Part shown: in pieces, positions 7,659 to 15,874 of the stretch
Numbering within the stretch: position 1 is the stretch's first letter
Layout: every line of letters starts with the position of its first letter
NCBI GenBank assembly: GCA_944386975.1
Contig: CALXDC010000022.1
Span: 1 to 42,940 of the forward strand
Length of the DNA: 42,940 nt
Reading direction: 5' to 3'
From: an uncultured Oscillospiraceae bacterium
GTDB taxonomy: Bacteria; Bacillota; Clostridia; Oscillospirales; Oscillospiraceae
Notes under the pieces: model-generated
Told to the model about the DNA's origin: nothing
Seen by the model: only the letters and a program-made list of their open reading frames with translations
Database searches by the model: none
Made by a program: the position numbers and the translations under genes

Positions 7659-8477
7659 TCAGCACAGCGCGCCCGTCTCCCGGAGGGAACGGACCTTGTC
7701 CATAAACCGCTTGACCCGCTCCTGGTCCACATGATTTTCAAACACGCCGTCCTTCTTGAAGGTGGTGCCCACCACGGCGCCGTCCGCCACCGCCAGCTGC
7801 TGCTCCACGTTCTCATAGCGTACGCCGGTGTTGGCAAAGACCACCGTGCCGGGGACCGTGTCCTTCACCCGCTTGAGCAGCTGGGTGTCGGTCATGGCGC
7901 CGGCGGTGAGGCCGGAGACGCACAGGGCGTCGGGCCGGTTGTTGAACACCGTGGATTTGGCCACCGACTCGATATCCCGGTCCGCCATATACTTGGCCGC
8001 CTCGGGGACAATGTTGAACAGCAGCTTCACCTTCTCCGCGCCGATCATGTGCTGATGGCGGATGGTCTTGCCCACGTTGGTGTTCCAGATGCCAAAGTCG
8101 CTGGCATAGACGCCGGTGAAGATCTCCCGCACAAACTTGGCGTCTGTGGCCACCGCCAGATCCAGAGATTTCTCCGGATCCCACAGCACGTTGACGCCGT
8201 AGGGGATCCGAATGTCCCGCTTCAGCTCCCCGATCACCCGGGCCATGGCCGCCACGGTGACGGTTTCCACACTGGTGAGATAGGGCAGGCTGAACTCATT
8301 GGAGAACATGACCGCGTCCACGCCGCCGTCCTGCAGGGCCATCAGGTCCTGACGGGCGTGCTCGATCACCTGCTCCATGGTGCTGGAGCTATAATAGGGA
8401 TCTGCGGGCAGCGGGTCCAGATGGCACATGGCGATGATGGCCTTTTCCGTGCCGATGACATCAGTTAACCAACTCAT
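7659..8477 (-). CDS. BtpA/SgcQ family TIM-barrel protein
   Basis: A 272-residue protein of the BtpA family. Its recognisable features are the start TDVIGTEKAIIAMCHLDPLP, the QDGGVDAVMFSNEFSLPY segment, GVNVLWDP, the VREIFTGVYASDFGIWN stretch, and a C-terminal phosphate-binding style loop (DGAVVGTTFKKDG). The namesake is needed for photosystem I in cyanobacteria, while SgcQ belongs to an enterobacterial sugar locus; the biochemical role is unclear in both. Here it sits between a permease and a sugar-phosphate phosphatase, arguing for a metabolic enzyme on the imported carbohydrate. The ATG at 8477 is chosen because AGGAGG lies 9 nt upstream. Confidence 0.85.
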   Translation of the reverse strand: MSWLTDVIGTEKAIIAMCHLDPLPADPYYSSSTMEQVIEHARQDLMALQDGGVDAVMFSNEFSLPYLTSVETVTVAAMARVIGELKRDIRIPYGVNVLWDPEKSLDLAVATDAKFVREIFTGVYASDFGIWNTNVGKTIRHQHMIGAEKVKLLFNIVPEAAKYMADRDIESVAKSTVFNNRPDALCVSGLTAGAMTDTQLLKRVKDTVPGTVVFANTGVRYENVEQQLAVADGAVVGTTFKKDGVFENHVDQERVKRFMDKVRSLRETGALC

Positions 8478-8541
8478 TGTATGATTCCTCCTCATGGTAT
8501 TTCCAGTTTTCGATATGTTGCGTCCGGGACGGCGCGGGGCG

Positions 8542-9411
8542 TCACGCGGTCCGGTTCCGGGAGATCCTGACGAACAGGAACGCGATGGGGATGATGAGCA
8601 GCAGCAGCAGGTAGCTCATGGCGGAGGCCTTGCCGATCTCCAGATACCGGAAGGCCTGCTGGTAGATGTGATAGCTGATGACCTCCGTGCTGGTACCGGG
8701 GCCGCCCCGGGTGAGGACGAAGATCAGGTCGTAGGTCTTCAGCGCGGTGATGGTCCGCAGCAGCAGCACCACAGAGAAGGTGGGCAGCATCATGGGCACC
8801 GTCAGGCGGAAGAAGCTCTGGGTGCGGGAGGCGCCGTCGATGGCCGCCGCCTCATAGGGTTCGGCGGGCAGGGTCACCAATCCCGCCAGAATCACCAGCA
8901 CCATGTAGGGCACGTTCTGCCACACATCAATGAACATCACCGTCTTCAGCGCCAGTGAGGAATCCGCCAGCCAGGCCTGACCGGAGATTCCCACCAGGGA
9001 GAGCATGTAGTTGACAATCCCCAGGTTGGCGTGAAGCAGCAGCCGCCAGATCAGGCCCACAGCAATAGGGGTGATCATCATCGGTACAATGATAATGGTG
9101 AAAAAGAAGTTCCGGCCCTTGCGGATGTTGTTGAGCAGAAGGGCGATGGCGAGACCGGCCAGGAACTCCACCACCACCACGCCCACGGTGAACTTGGCGG
9201 TGGTGACAACCGATTCGATAAAATATTCGTCCTGAAGGACACTGGCGTAGTTGGACAAACCCACAAAATCGCCCAGGCCCTGGTATTTCAGATTGGTATT
9301 GAAAAAGCTGGTGATCAGGGAGTAGCCCAGAGGAATTGCCAGCACCAGCAGCAGCGCAATCAGCGAGGGCAGCATGAACACCGTGAAATTTTTTCTGCGT
9401 ATGGATCTCAA
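8542..9411 (-). CDS. ABC sugar transporter permease (MalF/UgpA type)
   Basis: A 289-residue inner-membrane permease of the CUT1 (carbohydrate) group with about six membrane segments, the first at MLPSLIALLLVLAIPLGYSL. The cytoplasmic EAA loop that docks the ATPase is EPYEAAAIDGASRTQSFFRLTVPMM. The start appears to be TTG at 9409-9411, preceded by a GGGGGG-rich ribosome site; no better ATG exists before the first membrane helix. Its partner permease (10838-11662) lies on the other side of the binding protein. No ATPase gene is present, so it probably borrows a shared MsmK/UgpC-like ATPase encoded elsewhere. Confidence 0.92.
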   Translation of the reverse strand: MRSIRRKNFTVFMLPSLIALLLVLAIPLGYSLITSFFNTNLKYQGLGDFVGLSNYASVLQDEYFIESVVTTAKFTVGVVVVEFLAGLAIALLLNNIRKGRNFFFTIIIVPMMITPIAVGLIWRLLLHANLGIVNYMLSLVGISGQAWLADSSLALKTVMFIDVWQNVPYMVLVILAGLVTLPAEPYEAAAIDGASRTQSFFRLTVPMMLPTFSVVLLLRTITALKTYDLIFVLTRGGPGTSTEVISYHIYQQAFRYLEIGKASAMSYLLLLLIIPIAFLFVRISRNRTA

Positions 9412-9448
9412 GTCAATGGTCCCCCCTTGTCTGTGTTCTCATGCGGTG

Positions 9449-9470
9449 GGGCGCCCCGGGCGGGGCGCCC
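9449..9470 (-). other. Hairpin between binding protein and permease genes
   Basis: GGGCGCCCC and GGGGCGCCC form a 9-bp GC stem with a 4-nt loop just after the binding-protein stop. Such hairpins often stabilise the binding-protein message and lower permease expression. No U-tract follows, so it is not a clear terminator. Confidence 0.55.
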
Positions 9471-9479
9471 TGCCGGAGG

Positions 9480-10781
9480 TCACTGCATTTCCTGCATCTC
9501 CTGGGCCACCATATCCAGGGCCTCCTGGGCGCTCTTGGAGCCGGTGACGGCCTCAGACAGCTCCCGTCCCAGCACCTCGATCAGCTGGGGAGCGTCCTCC
9601 ATGATGGGGATCATCTTGGACTGCTCCATGATGGTCTGCACCGTGGCCAGATAGGGGCAGGCCTCCAGCACCTCCGGATCGCTCATCACGTCGCTGCGGG
9701 TGGGAGAGCCGCCGTCGAGCGCCCGGGCCTTGCAGACGTCAAAGGACTCCACCCACTGCAAAAACTGCCAGGACAGCTCCGCATCCGGCGCATTGTGGGG
9801 AATGGCCCAGCCCCAGCCGGCATTGAGGGACACGCCGCCGGGCATGGGGGCGATATCGCACAGCCCCGCCACGCTGGACTCGGAGGCGTTCTGCAGCTTG
9901 GGCAGCATCCAGTTGTAGGTAACGTAGGAGGCGGCTCCGCCCTGGGCGATCACGTTGAAGGCCTCGTCAAAGCCGAAGCCGGGCGCGCCGGAGGGGGCGG
10001 CGTTGGTCATGTTGTCCACATACAGCTCCAGGGCGTGAACCGCCTCAGGGCTGTTGATGACGATATCGCCATTGTCGTCATAGAAGTCTCCGCCGCAGCT
10101 GAAGAGATAGTTGCACCACTCCATGGCGATGGGGTCGGGCCGCAGGCCCTGCATCACCGCGCCGGCGAGAGATTCTCCCTTGACGCTGGTGATGTACTTG
10201 CAGGCCTCCACATAGTCCTCCATGGTGCCGTTGACGGTCAGCTCCTTGCCGGTGGCCTGGCGGTAGCCCTCCTGCAGCGCTTCATCCTCCCACACGTCGG
10301 TGCGGTAGACGAGGGACAGCATGTAGTTGTAGAAGGGCAGCATATAGGTGGCGCCGTCCACCTCGCCCACCATGTTCATCATGGAGTCGATGTACACCGA
10401 GGTGTCGAATCCGGAGGATTCGATCAAGTCGTCCAGGGGCTGGATCCATCCGGCCGTCACAAATTCGCCCACCCAGTAGCAGTCCACCACGATGATGTCG
10501 TAGGCGTTGGTGGAGCTGAGCATCTGGGTAAGAATCTTCTCGTGCATGGAGGAGTAGTTGACGGACTCGATGTTCACCGTGATGCCGGTCTCCGCCTCAA
10601 ATTCCTCCAGATGGGCCGCCACACACGCGGTATCGGGCACGTCTTCCATGAGGATGTTGATGGTCTTCTTCCCGTCTCCGCCGCCCGCATCGGACTTCTT
10701 GCCGCAGCCGCTCAGCGCCAGGGAGAGCACCATGACCGCCGCCAGCAGGAAGGCGGCTGTGCGGATCCTGTTTCGTTTCAT
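9480..10781 (-). CDS. Extracellular solute-binding lipoprotein (sugar ABC transporter)
   Basis: A 433-residue family 1 binding protein anchored to the outside of the membrane. It has a lipoprotein signal peptide (MKRNRIRTAAFLLAAVMVLSLALSGC) with Cys as the predicted first mature residue, followed by a GKKSDAGGGDGKK linker. The body has two-lobed periplasmic-binding-protein features (INILMEDVPDT, DIIVVDCYWVGEF, LPFYNYML, QGGAASYVTYNWMLP, GWGWAIP). AAGGAGG precedes the ATG. It delivers substrate to the two flanking permeases. The gene order permease - binding protein - permease is less usual than binding protein first. The sugar cannot be read from sequence. Confidence 0.92.
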   Translation of the reverse strand: MKRNRIRTAAFLLAAVMVLSLALSGCGKKSDAGGGDGKKTINILMEDVPDTACVAAHLEEFEAETGITVNIESVNYSSMHEKILTQMLSSTNAYDIIVVDCYWVGEFVTAGWIQPLDDLIESSGFDTSVYIDSMMNMVGEVDGATYMLPFYNYMLSLVYRTDVWEDEALQEGYRQATGKELTVNGTMEDYVEACKYITSVKGESLAGAVMQGLRPDPIAMEWCNYLFSCGGDFYDDNGDIVINSPEAVHALELYVDNMTNAAPSGAPGFGFDEAFNVIAQGGAASYVTYNWMLPKLQNASESSVAGLCDIAPMPGGVSLNAGWGWAIPHNAPDAELSWQFLQWVESFDVCKARALDGGSPTRSDVMSDPEVLEACPYLATVQTIMEQSKMIPIMEDAPQLIEVLGRELSEAVTGSKSAQEALDMVAQEMQEMQ

Positions 10782-10837
10782 CTCAAATTCCTCCTTGTTG
10801 TATGATCATTCTGCCGCGGTCCCCGCCGCGAAACGTC

Positions 10838-11662
10838 TTATTTTACCGAGCCGAAGGTAAGTCCCTGCACCAGATATTTTTTAATGAATACCGTCAGGAA
10901 AATGACCGGCAGGATGGCCACAATGGTGGAGGCGCACAGCTCCGCGATCATCACGCCCTGCTGGGTGTCCAGGCTGGCGATGGCCACAGGGATGGTGCGG
11001 GTGTTGAGGCCGGTCAGATTCAGGGCAAACATGAACTCGTTCCAGCAGACGATGAAGCTGTACACCGCCGTGGCCATGATCCCCGGCATCACCAGGGGCA
11101 GCACCACCCGGAAATAGGCCTGCACATGGGTGCAGCCGTCCACAGCGCAGGCGTCGTCCAGCTCCCGGGGGATGGCCTCAAAGTGGCTGAGCAGCATCCA
11201 GATCACATAGGGCAGGTTGAAGGAGAGGTACGCCATGATCAGGGCGAAGTAGGTGTCGTCCAGCCCCAGGGATTTGATAACCAGGGACAGGGGAATGATC
11301 ATCACCACCGGCGGAATCATCTGGGTCACCAGGATGGCCACCTTCAGCCGCCCGTTGTGCCGGGCGCAGCGGCAGATCCAGTAGGAGGACATGGCGCCCA
11401 GCAGCACGGAGATCAGGGTGGAGACCAGGGCGATGAAAAAGCTGTTGAGGAAATAGCTGCCGAAGGGATTGTCGGTAAAAATGCTGATGTAGTTGTCCAG
11501 GGTCACCTCCGCCATCCAGTTGGGCGGAATTTTGTAGGCCTCCACCTTGGTGATCAGGGATGTGCGCAGAATCCACAGCAGAGGCAGCAGGAAAAACAAT
11601 GTGATGAGGGTCAGTGCCACATAGGTCAGGCCCATCTCCCATTTGGATTTTCGTCTATGCAA
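10838..11662 (-). CDS. ABC sugar transporter permease (MalG type)
   Basis: A 274-residue permease, the MalG-like half of the CUT1 importer. Six hydrophobic segments are visible, beginning with LTYVALTLITLFFLLPLLWIL. The EAA loop is ELDDACAVDGCTHVQAYFRVVLPLVMPG, and the C-terminus ends in KKYLVQGLTFGSVK, as usual for this group. The start appears to be TTG at 11660-11662 after AGGTAGGTG, 14 nt downstream of the preceding HAD gene. Both permeases seem to use TTG starts, which may keep membrane-protein synthesis low. Confidence 0.9.
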   Translation of the reverse strand: MHRRKSKWEMGLTYVALTLITLFFLLPLLWILRTSLITKVEAYKIPPNWMAEVTLDNYISIFTDNPFGSYFLNSFFIALVSTLISVLLGAMSSYWICRCARHNGRLKVAILVTQMIPPVVMIIPLSLVIKSLGLDDTYFALIMAYLSFNLPYVIWMLLSHFEAIPRELDDACAVDGCTHVQAYFRVVLPLVMPGIMATAVYSFIVCWNEFMFALNLTGLNTRTIPVAIASLDTQQGVMIAELCASTIVAILPVIFLTVFIKKYLVQGLTFGSVK

Positions 11663-11676
11663 TGTGCTTCACCTAC

Positions 11677-12438
11677 CTATTCTTCCAAGCAAATTTCATC
11701 CAGACTATGGAGCACAATGGCGCCCAGGTCCCGCATCTGCCGGGCCATCTCCTCCGTCTCCGGAATTCCGATTCCCACAGCGCCCGCCGTCCGGGCCATC
11801 TCCATATCCACATAGGAGTCCCCCACCATGGCGATGCGGTCCATGGGCAGCCCCAGACGGTCCGCAGCGGCCTGCAGCATGTCCGGGTGGGGCTTGCCCC
11901 GGGCAACATCCCGGGGCGAGAGGATAAAGGAGAGGGCCTGGGGGGCGTCAAAGAGGCGGAAGGAGGCCAGAACCCGCTCCGTAGTGTCGGAGGTGGCCAC
12001 GCCGTAGGGGATGCCCCGGCGGCGCAGGCGCTCCATGATCCCGGGGAAGCCGGGCCGGGGCCGCAGGGCTCTGCGCAGATCCAGCTCCAGATCCGCCTGG
12101 GAAAAGACCCGGTCCGCGGCGTTTCGGGCCTCGGTCCACCGCAGGCCCGCCGCCTGGACAATGAGGGCGGCGGTGGCGGCCACCTCTTCCCCTGGGGAGG
12201 CCACCGCCAGGATTCCCTGGGGGTCCACCTCCGTCACCCGGACGCCGTCGGCGGTGTCTACGCCGAAGCAGGCGGCCCACCGGTCCGGAAGACCGGGGAT
12301 GTTCAGGCCCCGCAGCTGCCGCAGCCGCTCCTCCGCCAGAGCAATCCAGAAGGCCCGGCTCTCAAAGAGAAGCCCGTCCTTGTCGAAGACAAAGGCGTCC
12401 ACCGTCAGGCTACGGCCGCCGACCCGGACCCGGCTCAT
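11677..12438 (-). CDS. HAD-IA phosphatase (phosphoglycolate-phosphatase-like)
   Basis: A 253-residue HAD phosphatase. Motif I is AFVFDKDGLLF with D19 and D21; motif II is VATSDTTE; motif III is the Lys in KPHPDMLQAAADRLG; motif IV is MVGDSYVDMEMA. A helical cap (residues ~30-95) follows motif I as in beta-phosphoglucomutase/Gph relatives. The ATG at 12438 overlaps the stop of the upstream SDR gene (ATGA), indicating coupled translation. It may dephosphorylate a sugar phosphate of this pathway. The lysine at the second motif I position is common in this subgroup. Confidence 0.9.
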   Translation of the reverse strand: MSRVRVGGRSLTVDAFVFDKDGLLFESRAFWIALAEERLRQLRGLNIPGLPDRWAACFGVDTADGVRVTEVDPQGILAVASPGEEVAATAALIVQAAGLRWTEARNAADRVFSQADLELDLRRALRPRPGFPGIMERLRRRGIPYGVATSDTTERVLASFRLFDAPQALSFILSPRDVARGKPHPDMLQAAADRLGLPMDRIAMVGDSYVDMEMARTAGAVGIGIPETEEMARQMRDLGAIVLHSLDEICLEE

Positions 12439-13214
12439 ACCAGATTGGCGCCGCCGGCCACGTTCACCGCCTCGCCGGTGAGGAACTTGGCCTCGGGGGA
12501 CACCAGAAAGCCCACCACGTCGGCCACGTCCTCCGGATCGCACAGGCGGCCCAGCGGCGTGCGCTCCACATAGCCCGCCAGCACCTGCTGCGGCGTGATG
12601 CCCCGCATTTCACCTTCCCAGACGATCTCCCGGGCCTGCATGTCGGTTTTCACATAGCCGGGGCAGACACAGTTGACGGTAATCCCCCGCTCGGCAAACT
12701 CCAGCGCCACCGCTTTGGTCAGACCCAGCACGGCAAATTTGGAGGCGGTGTAGTGGGGAAGGGTGGGGTCCGGCTTCACCGCCGCCATGGAGCAGGTGTT
12801 GACGATGCGGCCGCCCTGCCGCAGCAGGGGCGCCGCCGCCTGGGTCACCAGGAACATCCCCTTCACGTTGACGTTGAAGTTGAAGTCCCACTCCTCCTCC
12901 GTCAGATCCACCAGATGGTGCATGGTGGAGACGCCGGCGTTGTTCATCAGCAGGTCCAGAGCGCCGTAGTGCTCCTTCACCCAGGCCATGGCCTCCTGGA
13001 CGCCGGCCTTGCTGGTGACGTCCACCTGCAGCGGGGCGTGGCGCTGGCTTCTGGTGGGATTGGGCAGCAGCGCCACCGTCTCCTCAGCGCCCCGGAGGTT
13101 CAAATCGGCCACCACTACACTGGCCCCCAGAGCGGCGAATTTCCGGGCGATGGCCCGGCCGATCCCGCCGCCGGCCCCTGTGACAAACGCCACCTGTCCT
13201 TCGTTTTGCAGCAT
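12435..13214 (-). CDS. SDR-family oxidoreductase
   Basis: A 259-residue classical short-chain dehydrogenase/reductase. The nucleotide site is TGAGGGIG at 12-19, and DLNLRGAEE after the second strand suggests preference for NAD(H) because of the acidic residue. NNAGV is the structural motif, and the catalytic Ser, Tyr and Lys are in NTCSMAAVKPDPTLPHYTASK. The C-terminus VNVAGGANLV is typical. It resembles sorbitol-6-phosphate or polyol dehydrogenases in style. Between the FGGY kinase and a HAD phosphatase it probably oxidises the imported polyol or sugar or its phosphate. AAAGGAGG precedes the ATG. Confidence 0.9.
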   Translation of the reverse strand: MLQNEGQVAFVTGAGGGIGRAIARKFAALGASVVVADLNLRGAEETVALLPNPTRSQRHAPLQVDVTSKAGVQEAMAWVKEHYGALDLLMNNAGVSTMHHLVDLTEEEWDFNFNVNVKGMFLVTQAAAPLLRQGGRIVNTCSMAAVKPDPTLPHYTASKFAVLGLTKAVALEFAERGITVNCVCPGYVKTDMQAREIVWEGEMRGITPQQVLAGYVERTPLGRLCDPEDVADVVGFLVSPEAKFLTGEAVNVAGGANLV

Positions 13215-13230
13215 ACGAACTCCTCCTTTG

Positions 13231-14751
13231 TCAAACGGTCTTTTGCTCTTCGTTGTACAGTGTGCCCAGGCTCTCGCAGGAGGGCCGGAGCTGGGAATAC
13301 AGATTCCGGTAGATGGGATAGGCCCGGCGGTAGACCTCCGCGGCCTCGGGATTGGGCTTGTAGATCCGGTACTGGGTCAGGAAGCGGCCGATCTCCTCCC
13401 ACTCCCGGAAGATCCCGGCCTGCATGCCGGCCAGGAAGGCCACCCCCAGCGCCGAGCCGGGGTGGGAGGGGTAGGCCCGCACCTCCGCATTCAGCACATC
13501 CGCCGCAATCTGACACCACAGCGGGCTCTTTGCGCCGCCGTCGGTGGCGATGATCTGGCGGGGGTGGTAGCCCATCTCCTCAATCACCTCCACATGGTGG
13601 CGGAAGCCGTACAGCACCGACTCCAGAATGGCCCGGAAAAGGTGGGCCCTGGTGTGAGAGAGGGTCAGGCCGAAGAAAACGCCTCTGGCGTTGGGATCAA
13701 ACAGCGGGGTCTTCTCCCCCAGGAAGTAGGGCAGCACCACCAGTCCGTCGGCGGCGGGGGGAATCTCCTCCGCCTCCCGATCCAGGGTCTGGAGAATGTG
13801 GGGGTCCTGGGAGCGGAGAATGTCGTGGGTGTACCATTTGACCAGGGAGCCGCTGGAGGCCATGCAGCCGTTGATGAGATAGCGGCCCGGCACGTCGTGG
13901 TAGTCGAAGAAGAGCTGGGGGCTGGTCTTCAGCTGCCGGGTGCAGTAGAGAATGTCCCCGGCGCCGCCGAACTTGATGAGCAGGTCCCCCTCATCCAGAA
14001 TTCCGGCGGCCAGCGTGGAGGCCACGTGGTCGGCGCTGCCGCCGATAATGGGAATCCCGCCGGGCAGCCCCATCAGCGTCTCCATCTCGGGGGAGGTGAC
14101 GGCCACCGCCTCCATGGGCTCGCTCACCCGGGGCAGCCAGCCGGGGTCCACACCGAACTGCTCCAGCTGATCGGTGAGCCATACCCGGCGGTGAATGTCG
14201 AAGCAGCCGCTCTCCGCCGCCCAGTTCAGCTCCAGGGATTTGACGCCGGAGAGCCGGTAGAGAATGTAGTCGTAGGACCCCATGACGGTGCGGGTTCTGG
14301 CCCAATTGTCCGGCTCGTGCTCCTTGACCCAGAGCAGCCGGGGCAGAATGTGCTGCTGGTTGGTCCGGCCGCCGGTCTGCCGGTAGAGGGTCTCCTGATC
14401 AAGGGCGGCGGCCACCATCTCGATCTCCCGAACGGCACGGGCGTCGTTTTGCTGGATGGAGTTTCGCACCGGCGTCCCATTTTCGTCCAGCATTACAATG
14501 GCGGGCACCATACCGCTGCAGCCAATGGAGACCACCTGCCGCAGGCAGCCGGGAATTTTTTCGCCGATCTCCCGCACCGTCTCCACCGCGTTCTGCCACC
14601 ACAGCTCCGGCCGCTCCTCCGCCCAGTTGCGGTGGGGAGAGAGGAGATCGTGACCCCGGGTAGCCTCCGCCGCCAGCTGACCGGAAGCGGAGAGGAGCAC
14701 CGTCTTGACGGAAGTGGTGCCGATGTCAATACCCAGAACATATTTTTCCAT
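13231..14751 (-). CDS. FGGY-family carbohydrate kinase
   Basis: A 506-residue sugar kinase, first gene of the operon. It has the N-terminal phosphate-binding motif GIDIGTTSVK (7-16), the substrate loop ending in a QQNDAR segment, the conserved GGSADHVAST with the probable catalytic Asp, and the second FGGY signature region YGFRHHVEVIEEMGYHPRQI followed by ATDGGAKSPLW. The overall look is xylulokinase-like, but the substrate is not certain. The ATG at 14751 is preferred to the GTG three codons earlier because AGAGG is better spaced. It traps the imported sugar as a phosphate, the likely effector of the DeoR regulator. Confidence 0.92.
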   Translation of the reverse strand: MEKYVLGIDIGTTSVKTVLLSASGQLAAEATRGHDLLSPHRNWAEERPELWWQNAVETVREIGEKIPGCLRQVVSIGCSGMVPAIVMLDENGTPVRNSIQQNDARAVREIEMVAAALDQETLYRQTGGRTNQQHILPRLLWVKEHEPDNWARTRTVMGSYDYILYRLSGVKSLELNWAAESGCFDIHRRVWLTDQLEQFGVDPGWLPRVSEPMEAVAVTSPEMETLMGLPGGIPIIGGSADHVASTLAAGILDEGDLLIKFGGAGDILYCTRQLKTSPQLFFDYHDVPGRYLINGCMASSGSLVKWYTHDILRSQDPHILQTLDREAEEIPPAADGLVVLPYFLGEKTPLFDPNARGVFFGLTLSHTRAHLFRAILESVLYGFRHHVEVIEEMGYHPRQIIATDGGAKSPLWCQIAADVLNAEVRAYPSHPGSALGVAFLAGMQAGIFREWEEIGRFLTQYRIYKPNPEAAEVYRRAYPIYRNLYSQLRPSCESLGTLYNEEQKTV

Positions 14752-14847
14752 ATCTGTCACCTCTTTGTACCTTTTCCGAGGGGCCCCTGCACCGGCGCCG
14801 CCCTTTTATACAAATTGTCCACATGCAACCCCCTGTTTCTTGGCGAT

Positions 14848-14876
14848 ATTGTACCATGGCAAGGTGCAGAATACAA
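14848..14876 (-). promoter_or_regulatory. Predicted sigma-A promoter of the sugar operon
   Basis: On the minus strand TTGTAT (14871-14876) and TACAAT (14848-14853) are separated by 17 nt. The start would give a leader of about 90 nt before the FGGY kinase ATG. Operator sites for the DeoR regulator are expected nearby, but I see no unambiguous one. Confidence 0.65.
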
Positions 14877-15228
14877 GAAAATATTCCAAATTTCATCATT
14901 TAGTTTCAATATTTTACAACGAAATGATATATTTTGAAAAAAGTAAACAAGGATTTTGCAGAGAGGAAATCAAGAAATTCCAATTTTTGCCGAATTATTT
15001 GCGGCATACTCAAAAGAATTCAAAAAATTCTTTTAAAACAGTGGACAAATTCTGAATTTACGAAAAGTGTCAATATTTTTCAAATTCTTTCATAATTTTA
15101 GCTGAAAACAAGAGATTTTTGTCATATTGCACAAGAATACACCACTCCCCGCCTTCCCAAACCGCCTCTATCGGCTCTGTGCGCAGGGAGAAAGCGCCTG
15201 CCGCGGCCCCACGCGGTGGAAAGAAAAA

Positions 15229-15266
15229 GGGGGAGGTCCTGCGGCTTTTGCCGCGGGACATCCCCC
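15229..15266 (-). terminator. Intrinsic terminator downstream of the small exported-protein gene
   Basis: A 17-bp stem with one mismatch and one G-U pair around a TTTT/AAAA loop. On the minus strand it is followed by TTTTTCTTT, a strong intrinsic terminator. Confidence 0.75.
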
Positions 15267-15293
15267 TCCGACGCACCGTGGGCCGGCAGGCAA

Positions 15294-15326
15294 AAGGGCG
15301 CCCTGCCATACCGGCAGGACGCCCTT
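15294..15326. terminator. Second hairpin/terminator, 28 bp away
   Basis: AAGGGCGCCCTGCC and GGCAGGACGCCCTT pair over 14 bp with one mismatch. U-rich sequence follows on the plus strand (CTTCTTGTTCTTTT) and a short T run on the minus strand. Confidence 0.6.
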
Positions 15327-15378
15327 CTTCTTGTTCTTTTCCTGGAAACCGTCTGCAAAACTGTCTTTTCCGCTCTCC

Positions 15379-15588
15379 TCACCGGCTCTGGCGACGGGTG
15401 AGCGCCAGCGCCCCCAGAGACGCCGCGGTAGCCGCCGCTACCAGCCCCAGCGTCACCAGGGGGTCCGCCCCCTGCCCCGCCGCCCCAACGGCGGACGCTT
15501 TCTCCCCCAGCGCTGCCGCCGGCATCGTCAGTGCCCATGCCATGGACACACCCGCCGCCGCCAGCCGCTTCCAGCCACTGCTTTTCAT
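15379..15588 (-). CDS. Small exported or membrane protein of unknown function
   Basis: A 69-residue reading frame with a credible export signal: positive N-terminus (MKSSGWKR), hydrophobic core (LAAAGVSMAWALTMPAAALG), then a short Gly/Ala linker (EKASAVGAAGQGADP), a second hydrophobic helix (LVTLGLVAAATAASLGALAL) and a positive tail (TRRQSR). The layout resembles the C-terminal anchor of small surface proteins, but there is no sortase motif I can defend. Support for it being real: a ribosome-like AGAAGGT upstream, a possible promoter with direct repeats at 15644-15675, and two terminators downstream. I do not recognise a family. Confidence 0.6.
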   Translation of the reverse strand: MKSSGWKRLAAAGVSMAWALTMPAAALGEKASAVGAAGQGADPLVTLGLVAAATAASLGALALTRRQSR

Positions 15589-15643
15589 ACCTTCTGCCCC
15601 CTCTCCCGGCCCTGTACAACCGACCGTTTTTCTCTATGAGAGC

Positions 15644-15675
15644 AGTATACACGAAAAGGGTTACTTCTTGGTTAC
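15644..15675 (-). promoter_or_regulatory. Possible activator-dependent promoter with direct repeats
   Basis: On the minus strand TATACT (15644-15649) is a good -10 box but the -35 position is poor. Two GTAACC words (15670-15675 and 15659-15664) repeat with an 11-bp period across the -35 region, the arrangement seen for OmpR-family response regulators. The target would be the small exported protein. Confidence 0.4.
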
Positions 15676-15828
15676 TTTTTTATAATTTTTTCTTTTTTCT
15701 TTTCAAGGATTTTTTCTACCTCAATTTATAGTTCTATAAAATTATAATATTTATGCTTACTTTTTAATTTTATGTCGAAATATACGGTTTTTTATTGGTT
15801 ACAATTTTGTCCTGTGGCGTTGGAAAAA

Positions 15829-15852
15829 CCGCCTCCGGCAAACCGGAGGCGG
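15829..15852 (-). terminator. Terminator of the mrdA-maf-mreCD operon
   Basis: CCGCCTCCGG and CCGGAGGCGG form a 10-bp stem with a 4-nt loop; on the minus strand TTTTTCC follows. It lies 22 bp beyond the mreD stop. Confidence 0.75.
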
Positions 15853-15874
15853 CGAAATTGCGAAAAGCCGGCGT

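Larger units (their letters stand above)
14752..15378. other. Intergenic region: operon leader, AT-rich tract, double terminator
   Basis: The part from about 14860 to 15130 is strikingly AT-rich compared with the GC-rich neighbours and contains several AAATTC-like words but no gene I can support. The left side holds the promoter and ~90-nt leader of the sugar operon. The right side (15229-15326) holds two hairpins at the end of the small exported-protein gene. Short reading frames through this area overlap the hairpins and are rejected. Confidence 0.6.

Noticed and set aside
14752-14850. Riboswitch in the leader of the sugar operon
   Set aside because: The leader is short (~90 nt) and I could not fit a known aptamer fold.
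15122-15652. Minus-strand frame of 176 codons over the small exported-protein gene
   Set aside because: Passes through both terminators in a different frame from the better 69-residue gene and has no motif.
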